DNA of 64,000 bases from Corynebacterium propinquum DSM 44285 (lineage in GTDB: Bacteria > Actinomycetota > Actinomycetes > Mycobacteriales > Mycobacteriaceae): positions 114,219 to 178,218 of the forward strand of contig NZ_AQXC01000005.1 of assembly GCF_000375525.1 (NCBI RefSeq). The letters run 5' to 3'. Of this stretch, positions 17,934-27,857 are shown in pieces. The translations under genes and the position numbers were made by a program. The stretch's first letter is position 1. Every line of letters starts with the position of its first letter. A model generated the notes under the pieces. It saw nothing but the letters and a program-made list of their open reading frames with translations. It did not search any database and was not told the DNA's origin.

Positions 17934-19139
17934 ATGAGCACACTTTTCCACAACATCAGCGAACTACGCACGGTCTCGGACGCGGGCACCATTAAAGACG
18001 GCGCGCTGCTCGTCGACGGTAATGGCATCATCACCTGGGTCGGTGCTTTGAATGACCTGCCACAGGACCTTTCCGAGGGCGTCGAGAAAAAGATCGACCT
18101 GGGCGGCCGTGCAGTACTGCCAGGTTGGGTGGATTCACACACGCACATGATTTTCGATGGCAACCGCGCCGAGGAATTCGAAGCGCGCATGGCAGGCGAG
18201 TCGTATTCCGCCGGTGGTATCGCCACCACCATGGAAGCTACCCGCAATGCCGGACGTGAGCGCTTGGAACAGCTGCTAGAAGAGCGCATCGCGGGCTGCC
18301 ACGCGGGCGGAACGACGACGATCGAGACCAAAACTGGGTACGGCTTGAACACAGAATCCGAGGCTCTGGCCGCTGAGGTTGCCAGCACGGGCGTCGACGA
18401 TGTCACCTTCTTGGGCGCGCACCTGGTGCCGCCGGGGGCAGATGCCGACGAATACCTGGAGGAGGTCGTCGGCACGATGCTGGATGCCGTGGAGCCGCAC
18501 GCTGGCTGGATCGACGTTTTCTGCGAGACCGGCGCGTTTAACGAGGAACAATCGCGCAAGGTTCTCGAGGCGGGCAAGAAGCGCGGTTTATTGCCGCGCG
18601 TGCACGGTAACCAGCTACAACAGGGCCCCGGCGTGCGCTTGGCAGTGGAAATTGGTGCGGCGTCGGTGGATCACGTCAATTACCTTTCCGACGACGATAT
18701 CCAGGCGCTCGCGAGCAGCGACACCGTCGCTACGGTGTTGCCTGCCTGTGACTTGTCGACGAAGCAAGATCTCGCTCCGGCACGCCAGCTGTTGGATGCC
18801 GGTGCCACCGTCGCGATTGCGTCGAACCTGAACCCAGGCACCTCGTATACGTCGTCGATGAATTTCTGCGTTACCACCGCGGTGCTGCAGCAAGACCTCA
18901 GCTTGGATGAGGCTATCGAAGCCGCAACCTTGGGCGGTGCGAAAGCACTGCGCCGCCAACCGGTCAAAGGTGGGGAAGACGCACAGGGCCGTCCTGGCCG
19001 CGGCAGCTTGGTCCCGGGTGCGGCAGCGGATTTGCACGTGCTCAACTTCGCCAACGCAATCGAGCTGGCCTACCGCCCAGGCATGCCTGCGACCTACCGG
19101 ACTTATAAAAACGGCGAGCTCGTTTTCGGTGTGGAATAA
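17934..19139 (+). CDS. hutI: Imidazolonepropionase
   Basis: This 401-residue amidohydrolase-superfamily enzyme opens imidazolone propionate to N-formimidoylglutamate, the HutG substrate. The metal-binding DSHTHMIFDG motif lies near residues 67-76, and NRAEEFEAR binds substrate in the family. ATG 17934 is preceded by GAAAGGCACC. It is presumably co-transcribed with hutH. Its stop lies 4 bp before a perfect parS site, and the trp operon begins 109 bp downstream. Confidence 0.94.
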   Translation: MSTLFHNISELRTVSDAGTIKDGALLVDGNGIITWVGALNDLPQDLSEGVEKKIDLGGRAVLPGWVDSHTHMIFDGNRAEEFEARMAGESYSAGGIATTMEATRNAGRERLEQLLEERIAGCHAGGTTTIETKTGYGLNTESEALAAEVASTGVDDVTFLGAHLVPPGADADEYLEEVVGTMLDAVEPHAGWIDVFCETGAFNEEQSRKVLEAGKKRGLLPRVHGNQLQQGPGVRLAVEIGAASVDHVNYLSDDDIQALASSDTVATVLPACDLSTKQDLAPARQLLDAGATVAIASNLNPGTSYTSSMNFCVTTAVLQQDLSLDEAIEAATLGGAKALRRQPVKGGEDAQGRPGRGSLVPGAAADLHVLNFANAIELAYRPGMPATYRTYKNGELVFGVE

Positions 19140-19143
19140 GCAA

Positions 19144-19159
19144 TGTTTCACGTGAAACA
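19144..19159. other. parS site (ParB-binding), perfect
   Basis: TGTTTCACGTGAAACA matches the bacterial parS 16-mer exactly. It lies in the short gap between hutI and trpE, inside the probable trpE promoter region. The cognate ParA and ParB are encoded at 42341-44530. Confidence 0.95.
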
Positions 19160-19248
19160 TTGCCATTCCCGACGGCGCCGACCCGCGCCGCGAATTTAAG
19201 GCTAGGCCACGCCGCCCATGTCGGCTGCCACACAGTATTGTTGGGGCT

Positions 19249-20904
19249 ATGAATTTTGCTGCACATCTCCCCACAGCGCGCCGCGATCTGCGCTACCACG
19301 CGGATGCGGCGCAGCTTTTCGCCCACCTCGGCGGGCTCGAGCGCACAGACACAGTACTGCTGGAATCAGCGGATATCGAGTCGAAGAAAAATCTTCTCTG
19401 CTTGGCGGTTCTTGACTCCGCAGTGCGCATTCGCTGCCAGGGAAGCCGCGTGACCGCTCAAGCGCTCACGGCTACCGGCGAAGAAATTGTAGCGAAATTA
19501 CGCACCGAACTTTCCGAATATGAAGTAGCGGGCAATAGCGGCGGTCGGGGAGTGGCAGTCTTCGAATTCCCGGTATCCCAGGCCGCCGACGAACGCGAAC
19601 GCCTGCTGGCGATCTCCCCGGCAGAGGTGCTGCGTCGGCTGCAATTGAGCAAGCAGTATGGCAGCAACGCCAACCAACACAGTTCCGCTCAACAGGGCTC
19701 CGCAACCCGGAACTCCGCAACCCAGGGCCCGATCACCCAGGACCCCGCCACAGAAGTACCGGACCTGCCCTTATTGGCCGGCGGCTTCGCCTACGACTTT
19801 TTAGAAACCTTCGAAACCCTACCCGCGGTCAGCGAGGGCGACAACACGTACCCAGATTACGAATTCGTCGTAGCAGAAACACTACTCAAAGTAGACCACC
19901 TGTCCCAGACTGCCTATGTGTGTGGCGTCGGCACCAGCCAGGACGACGTCGACAAGCGGCTTGCCGCCTATGCCACGAAAGCCGAAGCTGAGATCACGCC
20001 ACTGGCTCCACCGGAGCAGGGCGTCGACAAGAGCCAGCCGCTGCAGGTGCGCACAGATATCGACGACCAACAATTCCGCAGCCACGTCGAACAGCTCAAA
20101 GGCAATATTTATCAAGGCGATATTTATCAGGTGGTGCCTGCGCGCACCTTCCGCGCCCCATGTGCGGATGCGTTTTCTTCTTACCGACGCCTACTCCAGA
20201 CGAACCCGTCGCCGTATATGTTCTACTTCCGCGGCGAAGACTACGAGCTGTTTGGCGCCTCGCCGGAATCCAACCTGAAATTTTCGCCGGATACTCGGGA
20301 AGTGCAGCTGTATCCGATTGCAGGAACGCGCCCGCGCGGCCTGAACCCGGATGGCAGCGTCAATCATGAACTCGATATCCGCAACGAGCTGGAGATGCGC
20401 ACCGACCACAAGGAACTGGCCGAGCACACCATGTTGGTGGACCTGGCGCGCAATGACCTCGCCCGCGTCGCAGTCCCTGGCACGCGTAAGGTAGCGGAGC
20501 TATTGCAAGTAGACCGTTATTCGCGCGTGATGCACCTGGTGTCCCGCGTCACCGCCACGCTGCACGAGGATTTCGACGCCCTCGATGCCTACCGCGCATG
20601 CATGAACATGGGCACGCTGACTGGTGCACCGAAACTGCGCGCGGTGGACCTGCTGCGTGAGGTGGAAGGCAAACGCCGCGGATCCTACGGCGGCGCGGTC
20701 GGGTATCTCGGTGGCGACGGGCGCATGGACAACTGCATCGTCATTCGCAGTGCTTTCGTGCGTCATGGGGAAGCGATCATTCAGGCTGGTGCCGGCGTCG
20801 TCCGTGATTCCACGCCGCAGGCCGAGGCCGATGAGACAGTACACAAGGCGTATGCGGTGCTCGATGCCGTCGCGCTGGGGGCGCCAGTGGAGGTGGCACG
20901 ATAA
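19249..20904 (+). CDS. trpE: Anthranilate synthase component I
   Basis: This 551-residue chorismate-utilising enzyme makes anthranilate with TrpG, the first committed step to tryptophan. The N-terminal LLESADIES motif (residues 37-45) is the Trp-feedback site. The catalytic half carries YQVVPAR, GASPE and IAGTRPRG. Between the N-terminal sheet and the core, residues about 137-172 are a low-complexity Ser/Gln/Thr insertion. ATG 19249 has no Shine-Dalgarno sequence. A TATTGT hexamer ends 7 nt upstream, consistent with leaderless transcription. I saw no Trp-rich leader peptide or attenuator in the 109-bp upstream gap. Its stop overlaps the trpG start (TAATG). Confidence 0.96.
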   Translation: MNFAAHLPTARRDLRYHADAAQLFAHLGGLERTDTVLLESADIESKKNLLCLAVLDSAVRIRCQGSRVTAQALTATGEEIVAKLRTELSEYEVAGNSGGRGVAVFEFPVSQAADERERLLAISPAEVLRRLQLSKQYGSNANQHSSAQQGSATRNSATQGPITQDPATEVPDLPLLAGGFAYDFLETFETLPAVSEGDNTYPDYEFVVAETLLKVDHLSQTAYVCGVGTSQDDVDKRLAAYATKAEAEITPLAPPEQGVDKSQPLQVRTDIDDQQFRSHVEQLKGNIYQGDIYQVVPARTFRAPCADAFSSYRRLLQTNPSPYMFYFRGEDYELFGASPESNLKFSPDTREVQLYPIAGTRPRGLNPDGSVNHELDIRNELEMRTDHKELAEHTMLVDLARNDLARVAVPGTRKVAELLQVDRYSRVMHLVSRVTATLHEDFDALDAYRACMNMGTLTGAPKLRAVDLLREVEGKRRGSYGGAVGYLGGDGRMDNCIVIRSAFVRHGEAIIQAGAGVVRDSTPQAEADETVHKAYAVLDAVALGAPVEVAR

Positions 20905-21545
20905 TGGCAATGACAGCACAGCCGCACGTCGTGGTGATCGACAACCGCGATTCGTTCATTTACAACCTGGTCGACGCGCTCGCCGGGCACCACTGCACGG
21001 TCTTCCGTAACACGGTATCCGTCGAGACGGTCCTGGCCGCCAAGCCGGATTTGCTGTTGTTCTCGCCCGGGCCGGGGCACCCACGGGAAACCGGGAACAT
21101 GATGGAGCTTCTCGACGCCATCCATGGCGAAATTCCGGTATTGGGTATTTGCCTGGGATTCCAAGCCCTACTGGAACACTACGGTGGCAGCGTGGAACCC
21201 TGCGGGCCGGTGCATGGCCGCTCGGTGCCGATGACGCTGACGGATGCCGGGGCACAGCACCCACTGTTTGCCGGGCTCACGATCGACGAGGAACCAGACA
21301 AACCTGATCATGTGGGCCGTTTGGTGCCGGTGGCGCGCTATCACTCGTTGGCATGCGCGAACCCGCCGGAACAGCTACAGGTACTAGCAACGACACAGAC
21401 TGACTTGGGTGATGTCGCCATGGCGGCATACGCGCCCGACGGCTCGTGCATGGGCTTGCAGTTCCACCCGGAATCGATCTTGAGCCCGAAGGGGCCAGTC
21501 TTGTTGAATCGCTGCATCAACTTCTTGACGAAAGGGGAGTGCTGA
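20904..21545 (+). CDS. trpG: Anthranilate synthase component II (glutamine amidotransferase)
   Basis: This 213-residue class-I glutaminase supplies ammonia to TrpE. The nucleophile Cys lies in GICLGFQ near residue 83, and the catalytic His/Glu pair is in LQFHPES near the C-terminus. It overlaps trpE by one base and trpD by one base (TGATG), so the three are translationally coupled. An aminodeoxychorismate synthase role (PabA) is possible in principle, but position inside the trp operon settles the call. Confidence 0.95.
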   Translation: MAMTAQPHVVVIDNRDSFIYNLVDALAGHHCTVFRNTVSVETVLAAKPDLLLFSPGPGHPRETGNMMELLDAIHGEIPVLGICLGFQALLEHYGGSVEPCGPVHGRSVPMTLTDAGAQHPLFAGLTIDEEPDKPDHVGRLVPVARYHSLACANPPEQLQVLATTQTDLGDVAMAAYAPDGSCMGLQFHPESILSPKGPVLLNRCINFLTKGEC

Positions 21546-22615
21546 TGACTGACCACAGCACCGTGAGCCACCGCTCCGACAACGCTGGCGCGAACCCCAC
21601 ACCGCTGGACCTACTGCTGGCGTATCTGGACAATCATGACCCCACAGTCGAGCAGGCCCGCGCGGTGTTCCAACCGCTGACCGTCGGTGAGTACGAAAAC
21701 GTGCACATCGCCGCGCTCTTGGCGACGATCCGCACCCGCGGTGAGACCTTCGCGGACATCGCCGGCGCCGCCCAGGCATTCATCGATGCCGCGCGCCCGT
21801 TCCCGGTTACCGGTGCTGGTTTGTTGGACACCGCAGGTACCGGCGGCGACGGCACCAACACCATCAACATTTCCACCGCGGCGTCGCTGGTGGCCGCCGC
21901 TGGGGGAGCGAAAGTAGTCAAAGGCGGCAACCGTTCGGTATCGTCGCGTTCCGGTTCCGCGGATGTTCTTGAGGCACTGAATATCCCCCTGGATCTCGAC
22001 GTGAACCGCGCAGTGACGCAATTCGAGAATTCTGGCTTCACCTTTCTGTTCGCACCGGCGTATCACCCAGCCGTCGCACATGTCATGCCCGTGCGCAAGG
22101 CACTGAAGGTTCCCACCTTGTTTAATACCTTGGGCCCGCTGCTGTCACCGGCACGCCCAGAATTTCAATTGATGGGTGTTGCCCGGCCAGAAATCGGCGA
22201 AACCATTGCGCGGGTCTTCCGCGAGCTCGGCCGCAAGCGGGCGCTCGTCGTGCACGGTTCCGGAACAGATGAGCTCGCGGTGCATGGTCCGACCACGATC
22301 TGGGAACTCAACGACGGCGAGATTGCGCAGTATGAGCTCACTCCGGAAGATTTCGGCATCACCCGCCACGAATTAGCAGACTTGGAAGGCGGTGATGGCG
22401 CCGCGAATGCCGCTGCGATCCGCGCGATTTTCGATGGCACCGCCCCGCAAGCGCATCATGACGCCGTCGCGGTGAATGCCGGCGCGATGCTGTATGTCAT
22501 TGGCAAAGCAGAGTCCATCGCGGACGGCACAGAGCTGGCTAGCCAGATCATCAACGACGGTACCGCAAGGCAGTGGTTAGCAACCCACGAGGAGGCCAAT
22601 TACGGTGAGCACTAA
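21545..22615 (+). CDS. trpD: Anthranilate phosphoribosyltransferase
   Basis: This 356-residue enzyme transfers phosphoribose from PRPP to anthranilate. The PRPP site GTGGDGTNTINIST and the KGGNRSVSS block are intact. I place the start at ATG 21545, which overlaps the trpG stop. An upstream start would run 99 bp into trpG. It ends 11 bp inside the trpCF reading frame. Confidence 0.95.
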   Translation: MTDHSTVSHRSDNAGANPTPLDLLLAYLDNHDPTVEQARAVFQPLTVGEYENVHIAALLATIRTRGETFADIAGAAQAFIDAARPFPVTGAGLLDTAGTGGDGTNTINISTAASLVAAAGGAKVVKGGNRSVSSRSGSADVLEALNIPLDLDVNRAVTQFENSGFTFLFAPAYHPAVAHVMPVRKALKVPTLFNTLGPLLSPARPEFQLMGVARPEIGETIARVFRELGRKRALVVHGSGTDELAVHGPTTIWELNDGEIAQYELTPEDFGITRHELADLEGGDGAANAAAIRAIFDGTAPQAHHDAVAVNAGAMLYVIGKAESIADGTELASQIINDGTARQWLATHEEANYGEH

Positions 22616-24104
22616 ATTACCGACGGTGTTGGAAAATATCGTCGCCCAGCGGCGTACGCATCTCCCGGCTATCGCTGAACGCATCGCGCATGTGGACCGC
22701 GCACAACTTCCGCGTTCACAGCGCAGCTTGTATGACTCACTGCGGGCGCGTCCGCAGGCGTTCATCATGGAGTGTAAATCCTCTTCGCCATCGCTGGGTG
22801 TGATCCGGGCGGATTATCAGCCCGGCGAGTTTGCGCGGGTGTATTCGCGTTATGCTTCCGGGATTTCCGTGTTGTGCGAGCCGGAGCATTTCGGTGGCGA
22901 TTATGATCATCTGGCCACGGTGTCGATGTCGACGCACCTTCCGGTGTTGTGCAAGGATTTCATCGTCGATCCGGTCCAGCTTTATGCCGCGCGCTATTAC
23001 GGCGCCGATGCGATCTTGTTGATGCTCTCGGTGCTGGGCGACGACGAGTACGCACAACTTTCTGCGCTTGCCGACGAGTTGGGGCTGGACGTGCTTACGG
23101 AAGTCATCGATGAGGACGAGGTTGCCCGCGCGCTGCAATTGGGTGCGCGGATCGTGGGTATCAATAACCGGAACTTGCACGATCTTTCCATTGATTTATC
23201 GCGCACTGCCCGGCTGGCGAAGTTGTTGCCGGAGGGGACGCTGGCGATCTCTGAGTCCGGCATCCGTAACAATAGGGCAGTGCAGGCCTTAGGTGCGCAC
23301 GCATCGGGTTTTTTGGTTGGCTCGCAGTTATCGTCGCAGCCGGATACCGATTGGGCTGCCCGCGCTTTGGTCTATGGACACAACAAAGTATGCGGCTTGA
23401 CGACGCCGAGCACCGCCCAAGCCGCCCGCGCCGCTGGTGCCGTCTATGGCGGATTGATCTTCGAAGAGGCATCGCCACGCAATGTTTCACGTGAAACATC
23501 GAAAAAAATCATCGCCGATGAACCCGGACTCCGCTACGTCGCTGTCTCACGGCGGACCACCGGTTGGGCAGAATTAGTACAACCAGGTATTCACGCCCTG
23601 CAGATCCACAGCCCATACCAGGGTTCCCTCGCTGGGGAGAAGGAATTGCTTGCAGACGTGCGCGCGGAACTTCGCGACGCTGGCATCGATCCGGCAGAGC
23701 GCGGCGTGGAAATCTGGCGCGCCATCTCCATGACCACCCCGGAAGTAGAACCGGGAACACTCAGCGAGATCCTCGCCCCGGGCGCAGCCGATAAACTCGT
23801 CCTCGATGCGGGCCAAGGAGGAACCGGCACCTCCTTCGATTGGCGAAGAATTCCCGACGAGATCAAGCCCCATGCACTGCTGGCCGGTGGAATCAACCCA
23901 GAAAATATCCGGGGCGCACTGGAACTCGGCTGCTTCGGTATGGATCTCAACTCCGGGGTAGAGGTTGCCCCCTCATCGGCCACGGACACCGATACTGCGG
24001 GAGCTGCGGCTGCACCCCGCAAAGATGCCGCGCTCATCCGCAGCATCTTTCACACGATCCGCGATTACACGGAACCGCGCGAACGCACCCGGCCCAAGGG
24101 ATAA
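22605..24104 (+). CDS. trpCF: Bifunctional indole-3-glycerol-phosphate synthase / phosphoribosylanthranilate isomerase
   Basis: This 499-residue fusion catalyses two successive steps. The N-terminal TrpC barrel (about 1-255) shows MECKSSSPSLG, VLCKDFIVD and NNRNL. The C-terminal TrpF barrel (about 260-499) starts at VCGLTTP and ends with GMDLNSGVE. GTG 22605 overlaps trpD. A parS site lies within codons 293-298, read as NVSRET in a TrpF loop after SPR, which shows that the site is tolerated in the protein. The last 30 residues form an Ala/Asp/Arg-rich tail. Confidence 0.95.
   Translation: MSTKLPTVLENIVAQRRTHLPAIAERIAHVDRAQLPRSQRSLYDSLRARPQAFIMECKSSSPSLGVIRADYQPGEFARVYSRYASGISVLCEPEHFGGDYDHLATVSMSTHLPVLCKDFIVDPVQLYAARYYGADAILLMLSVLGDDEYAQLSALADELGLDVLTEVIDEDEVARALQLGARIVGINNRNLHDLSIDLSRTARLAKLLPEGTLAISESGIRNNRAVQALGAHASGFLVGSQLSSQPDTDWAARALVYGHNKVCGLTTPSTAQAARAAGAVYGGLIFEEASPRNVSRETSKKIIADEPGLRYVAVSRRTTGWAELVQPGIHALQIHSPYQGSLAGEKELLADVRAELRDAGIDPAERGVEIWRAISMTTPEVEPGTLSEILAPGAADKLVLDAGQGGTGTSFDWRRIPDEIKPHALLAGGINPENIRGALELGCFGMDLNSGVEVAPSSATDTDTAGAAAAPRKDAALIRSIFHTIRDYTEPRERTRPKG
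23483..23498. other. parS site inside trpCF, perfect
   Basis: TGTTTCACGTGAAACA is an exact parS 16-mer. It lies in frame within the TrpF domain and encodes VSRET-type residues. Confidence 0.95.
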
Positions 24105-24209
24105 ACTGGGACTGTAACTTCACAAGGCAATCCGAACAACACATTAAGCAGCTAACTCAACGCAGCTAGCGCAACAGACGCACCAGAAATAGCAGACTAG
24201 GACACACCA

Positions 24210-25478
24210 ATGAGCAATGACCGTGCAACCATTCTGCCGGCATATTTCGGCGAATTCGGCGGGCAATTCGTCCCGGAATCCCTGATTCCCGCACTGGATC
24301 AATTAGAGCGCGCCTTCGTCGACGCGATGGAGGACCAGTCCTTCAAGGATGAATTAGCACGCCTGCTCAAGGACTACCTGGGCCGACCAACCCCGTTAAC
24401 CGAAGCCACCCGCCTGGGCGGTAAAGCGCGCATTTTCTTAAAGCGCGAGGATCTCGTCCACGGCGGCGCGCACAAAACTAACCAGGTGCTGGGCCAGGCG
24501 CTGTTGGCCAAGCGGATGGGCAAAAAGCGTGTGATTGCCGAAACCGGCGCGGGCCAGCACGGCACCGCGACAGCCCTGGCATGCGCGCTACTGGATCTCG
24601 AATGCGTGGTGTATATGGGCGCCGAGGATGTGCGTCGGCAAGCACCCAATGTGTTCCGCATGGAACTCATGGGCGCGAAGGTGGTCTCCGTGGAAACCGG
24701 TTCCGGCACGCTGAAGGATGCCGTGAACGAGGCCTTGCGCGATTGGACCGCCACCTTTGAAGACTCGCACTATTTGCTCGGCACCGCGGCGGGCCCGCAT
24801 CCGTTCCCAACGATCGTGCGGGAGTTCCACCGCGTGATTTCCACCGAGGCGAAAGCTCAAATGATTGAACGCACTGGCGGGCTTCCCGACGTCGTCGTGG
24901 CCTGTGTCGGCGGCGGTTCAAATGCCATCGGTATGTTCGCGGACTTCATCGACGAGCCAGACGTCGAACTCATCGGAGCAGAACCGGGCGGCAAAGGCGT
25001 GGATTCCGGTCGCCACGGCGCAACCATCACGCAGGGGACCGTCGGCATTTTGCACGGCACGCGCTCGTACCTGATGCGCAACGCCGAGGGGCAGGTTGAT
25101 GAGTCCTATTCCATTTCAGCCGGGCTGGATTACCCCGGCGTCGGCCCGCAGCACGCACACCTGCATGCCAGTGGCCGTGCGATCTACGTTGGCATTACCG
25201 ACGCCGAAGCACTGGAAGCGTTCCAGTTGCTCGCACAGAAAGAAGGCATCATTCCGGCGCTAGAGTCCTCGCATGCGCTGGCCTATGCCCTGAAGCGTAA
25301 AGACGAAGACATCTCCATCGTCGTCTCGCTGTCCGGCCGCGGCGATAAAGACATCGACCACGTGCGCCACGTCTTAGGCGACCTCGAAGATGAGTCCGGC
25401 GCGTGGGAACGCTATGCAGATGATAACGCCGCTCAAACAAACTCCGCTGCAGAAAATGACGAGAAGGGCCAAGCATAA
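24210..25478 (+). CDS. trpB: Tryptophan synthase beta chain
   Basis: This 422-residue PLP enzyme condenses indole with serine. The Schiff-base Lys89 lies in HGGAHKTNQ, and the phosphate-binding GGGSNAIG loop is present. It follows trpCF after 105 bp, the only sizeable gap in the operon, which might hold an internal promoter, although none is obvious. It forms the alpha2-beta2 complex with TrpA, whose gene begins 2 bp downstream. Confidence 0.96.
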   Translation: MSNDRATILPAYFGEFGGQFVPESLIPALDQLERAFVDAMEDQSFKDELARLLKDYLGRPTPLTEATRLGGKARIFLKREDLVHGGAHKTNQVLGQALLAKRMGKKRVIAETGAGQHGTATALACALLDLECVVYMGAEDVRRQAPNVFRMELMGAKVVSVETGSGTLKDAVNEALRDWTATFEDSHYLLGTAAGPHPFPTIVREFHRVISTEAKAQMIERTGGLPDVVVACVGGGSNAIGMFADFIDEPDVELIGAEPGGKGVDSGRHGATITQGTVGILHGTRSYLMRNAEGQVDESYSISAGLDYPGVGPQHAHLHASGRAIYVGITDAEALEAFQLLAQKEGIIPALESSHALAYALKRKDEDISIVVSLSGRGDKDIDHVRHVLGDLEDESGAWERYADDNAAQTNSAAENDEKGQA

Positions 25479-25480
25479 TC

Positions 25481-26311
25481 ATGGGACGTTACGAAACACT
25501 GTTTGCTGAACTTCGCGAAAAACGCGAGGGTGCGTTTGTGCCGTTTTTTATGCTCGGCGATCCCAGCTATGAGGCTTCACTAGAGCTCATCCGGGCGGCG
25601 GTGAATGCTGGGGCAGACGCATTGGAGATCGGCATTCCTTTTAGCGACCCGGTGGCCGACGGTCCGGAGATCGAGAAATCTCACCAACGTGCGCTACGCG
25701 CGGGTGCCAGCCTGGAAAAGTCGTTTCAGCAATTGCGTCAGATCCGCGAGGAATTCCCGAACACTCCAATCGGATTGCTGGTTTATTGCAATTTGGCGGT
25801 AAGCAAGGGAACCGCGCAGTTCTATCACGCGTGCGCCGAGGCTGGAGCAGATTCTATTTTGATCCCGGATGTTCCCACCCGCGAAGGAGCGCCATTCGTG
25901 GCTGCCGCAAAGCAGGCTGGGATCTCGCAAATTTTTATCGCTCCGGCGCGCGCGAGCGAGGAAACCTTGCGCGCAGTCAGTGACAATTCCTCGGGTTATA
26001 TTTACGCGCTGTCCCGGCATGGTGTCACTGGCGCCGATAAGGAAGCCGAGACCGGGGGATTGGATACTGTCGTCGATGCGATTAAGCGTTTCGACGGTGC
26101 ACCGGTGCTCTTAGGTTTCGGCATTTCGGAGCCTGAGCACGTGCGCGCAGCATTGGCCGCTGGCGCGGACGGTGCGATCACCGGTTCTGCGATTACCCGT
26201 ATTATTGCTGGCCGGGTGAATTCCACGGAACAGGGTAACGAGTTCACTCTCGCAGAACTTGCCGACGAGGTATCCGGCTACGTCGCGCGCATGAAAGCTG
26301 CAACTCGTTAG
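25481..26311 (+). CDS. trpA: Tryptophan synthase alpha chain
   Basis: This 276-residue TIM barrel cleaves indole-3-glycerol phosphate to indole. The catalytic Glu and Asp lie in LEIGIPFSDPVADGP, and the phosphate-binding GFGIS segment is near residue 210. ATG 25481 lies 2 bp after trpB. It is the last operon gene and is followed by a strong hairpin at 26363. Confidence 0.96.
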   Translation: MGRYETLFAELREKREGAFVPFFMLGDPSYEASLELIRAAVNAGADALEIGIPFSDPVADGPEIEKSHQRALRAGASLEKSFQQLRQIREEFPNTPIGLLVYCNLAVSKGTAQFYHACAEAGADSILIPDVPTREGAPFVAAAKQAGISQIFIAPARASEETLRAVSDNSSGYIYALSRHGVTGADKEAETGGLDTVVDAIKRFDGAPVLLGFGISEPEHVRAALAAGADGAITGSAITRIIAGRVNSTEQGNEFTLAELADEVSGYVARMKAATR

Positions 26312-26362
26312 CAACAGCGCCGTAGCAACAGCGCGGTAGTGCAATTCGGTAGCTGCAACGCA

Positions 26363-26397
26363 TTAAGCGCCAGGACTAAACCAGCCCTGGCGCTTAA
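26363..26397. terminator. Terminator hairpin after trp operon
   Basis: A perfect 12-bp stem (TTAAGCGCCAGG with CCTGGCGCTTAA) encloses an 11-nt loop. On the plus strand it is followed by an imperfect T-rich stretch (ATCATTTTC). It lies between convergent trpA and the symporter gene. From 26410 to 26475 three spaced copies of GTTTCTG(A/G)CAG follow, with no visible role. Confidence 0.75.
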
Positions 26398-26480
26398 ATC
26401 ATTTTCACTGGCAGTTCTCAGTGTGTGTTTCTGACAGTGTGAGTGCGTTTCTGACAGTCTCTGTTTCTGGCAGCGGTTGC

Positions 26481-27764
26481 CTAAGTCAGATTTTGCTCAT
26501 CCAGTTTTGCGGCACCAGATGAATCCTGGCCCAGTGCTTTACCCGCGGCAGGAACATCATAGTCGTCCGGCAATCCAACACCTTCTGCTGCCGTGCCGTT
26601 CTTCGTCCACTTGTTGATCAACAAGGCAATCGCACCGTCGCCAGTAATATTGGCTGCGGTACCGAACGAGTCAACAACAATATACGCCGCAATCATCAGC
26701 GCAAGCATGTCTTCGTCAAAGCCCAGCATGCTTCCCAACAAGCCAAGTGCCGCGTACACCGCACCACCCGGAACGCCAGGAGCGGCCACCATCATGATGC
26801 CCAACAACAGCATGAAGCCAAGCGCCAGCCCGAAACTGACATCCATGCCAGACAAGTAGACGATGCCGAAGGTATACAGAATCAGCTTGGTCATCGAACC
26901 CGACAGGTGCATGGTGGCTCCGAGTGGAACCACGAATCCCGCGATATTTGGTGCCACACCGTTTTTCAGCACGGACTTGTAGGTCACCGGAATCGTGGCG
27001 GCAGAAGAAGAAGTACCCAATGCGGTGAAGTAGGCAGGAAGCATATTCTTCAGCGCGGTCAGTGGGTTCTTTGCCGACAGTGCACCGGCGAGTAGGTACT
27101 GCAGGATGACGACCACCCAGGTCATGACGACGGAGAGCACCAGCACGCGGGCAAAGGAATTGATGACATCACCCAGGTTGTCGTTCATCATCAGGTTCAG
27201 GAAAATACCGTAGATGAACAGTGGCAATAGGGGAATGACGAAGGCGGTAATCACCTTCATGATGAGCTTCTCGAATTCGCGCACCCCCTTGTACAGCGCG
27301 GGTGCGGAAACCGCCGTCATTGCCAGCCCCACGGCGAACGCGAGCAGCAACGCGGTCATGATTTCGAATGGGGGAGCCATCTCGACTTCGAAGTACGGCG
27401 TCAATGCGCCTTCCTCAACATCGCTGACATCGAGATCCAGCGATTGCTCGCCCAACAAAGTCGGGTAACCGAAAACCGCCACGGCGTAGGCCAGCAACCC
27501 GGCGCCGATGGTGGAAAGATAAGCAATACCGGTGGTGATACCCAACCACTTTCCGGCACCCTTACCCAGTCCGGCGATCGCCGGAGTAATCAATGCGAAA
27601 ATCAGCACTGGCACAAAGAAACCGAGGAATTGGCTAAACAAGCCGTTAAAGGTGACGAAAACTCGGGCTAGCCATTCCGGGAAGAATAATCCGGTAATAA
27701 CACCGAGGATGATCGCCACCACGACGCGAAACAGCAGCGAGGAGCCGACTTTACGAACGCTCAT
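26481..27764 (-). CDS. Dicarboxylate/amino acid:cation symporter (DAACS family)
   Basis: This 427-residue membrane carrier is related to GltP/GltT/SstT. The family's Ser-rich re-entrant loop (TSSSAATIPVT) and the later transport helices (NIAGFVVPLGATMHLSG, then DSFGTAANITGDG) are intact. It should import glutamate, aspartate, C4-dicarboxylates or Ser/Thr with Na+ or H+. The exact substrate cannot be read from the sequence. It is monocistronic, convergent with trpA. Confidence 0.87.
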   Translation of the reverse strand: MSVRKVGSSLLFRVVVAIILGVITGLFFPEWLARVFVTFNGLFSQFLGFFVPVLIFALITPAIAGLGKGAGKWLGITTGIAYLSTIGAGLLAYAVAVFGYPTLLGEQSLDLDVSDVEEGALTPYFEVEMAPPFEIMTALLLAFAVGLAMTAVSAPALYKGVREFEKLIMKVITAFVIPLLPLFIYGIFLNLMMNDNLGDVINSFARVLVLSVVMTWVVVILQYLLAGALSAKNPLTALKNMLPAYFTALGTSSSAATIPVTYKSVLKNGVAPNIAGFVVPLGATMHLSGSMTKLILYTFGIVYLSGMDVSFGLALGFMLLLGIMMVAAPGVPGGAVYAALGLLGSMLGFDEDMLALMIAAYIVVDSFGTAANITGDGAIALLINKWTKNGTAAEGVGLPDDYDVPAAGKALGQDSSGAAKLDEQNLT

Positions 27765-27857
27765 AGGAAACTCTTAACTATGGATGGTGGTGTTCAGGAC
27801 TCATTAAGCATAGCGAAGTATTTTCGTCATTCTCGCAGGCAGGGCTAGACTGGGGGC

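Noticed and set aside
19218..19265. Possible trp leader peptide starting MSAATQYCWGY
   Set aside because: It has one Trp codon only, no tandem Trp and no alternative hairpins, and it overlaps the trpE start.
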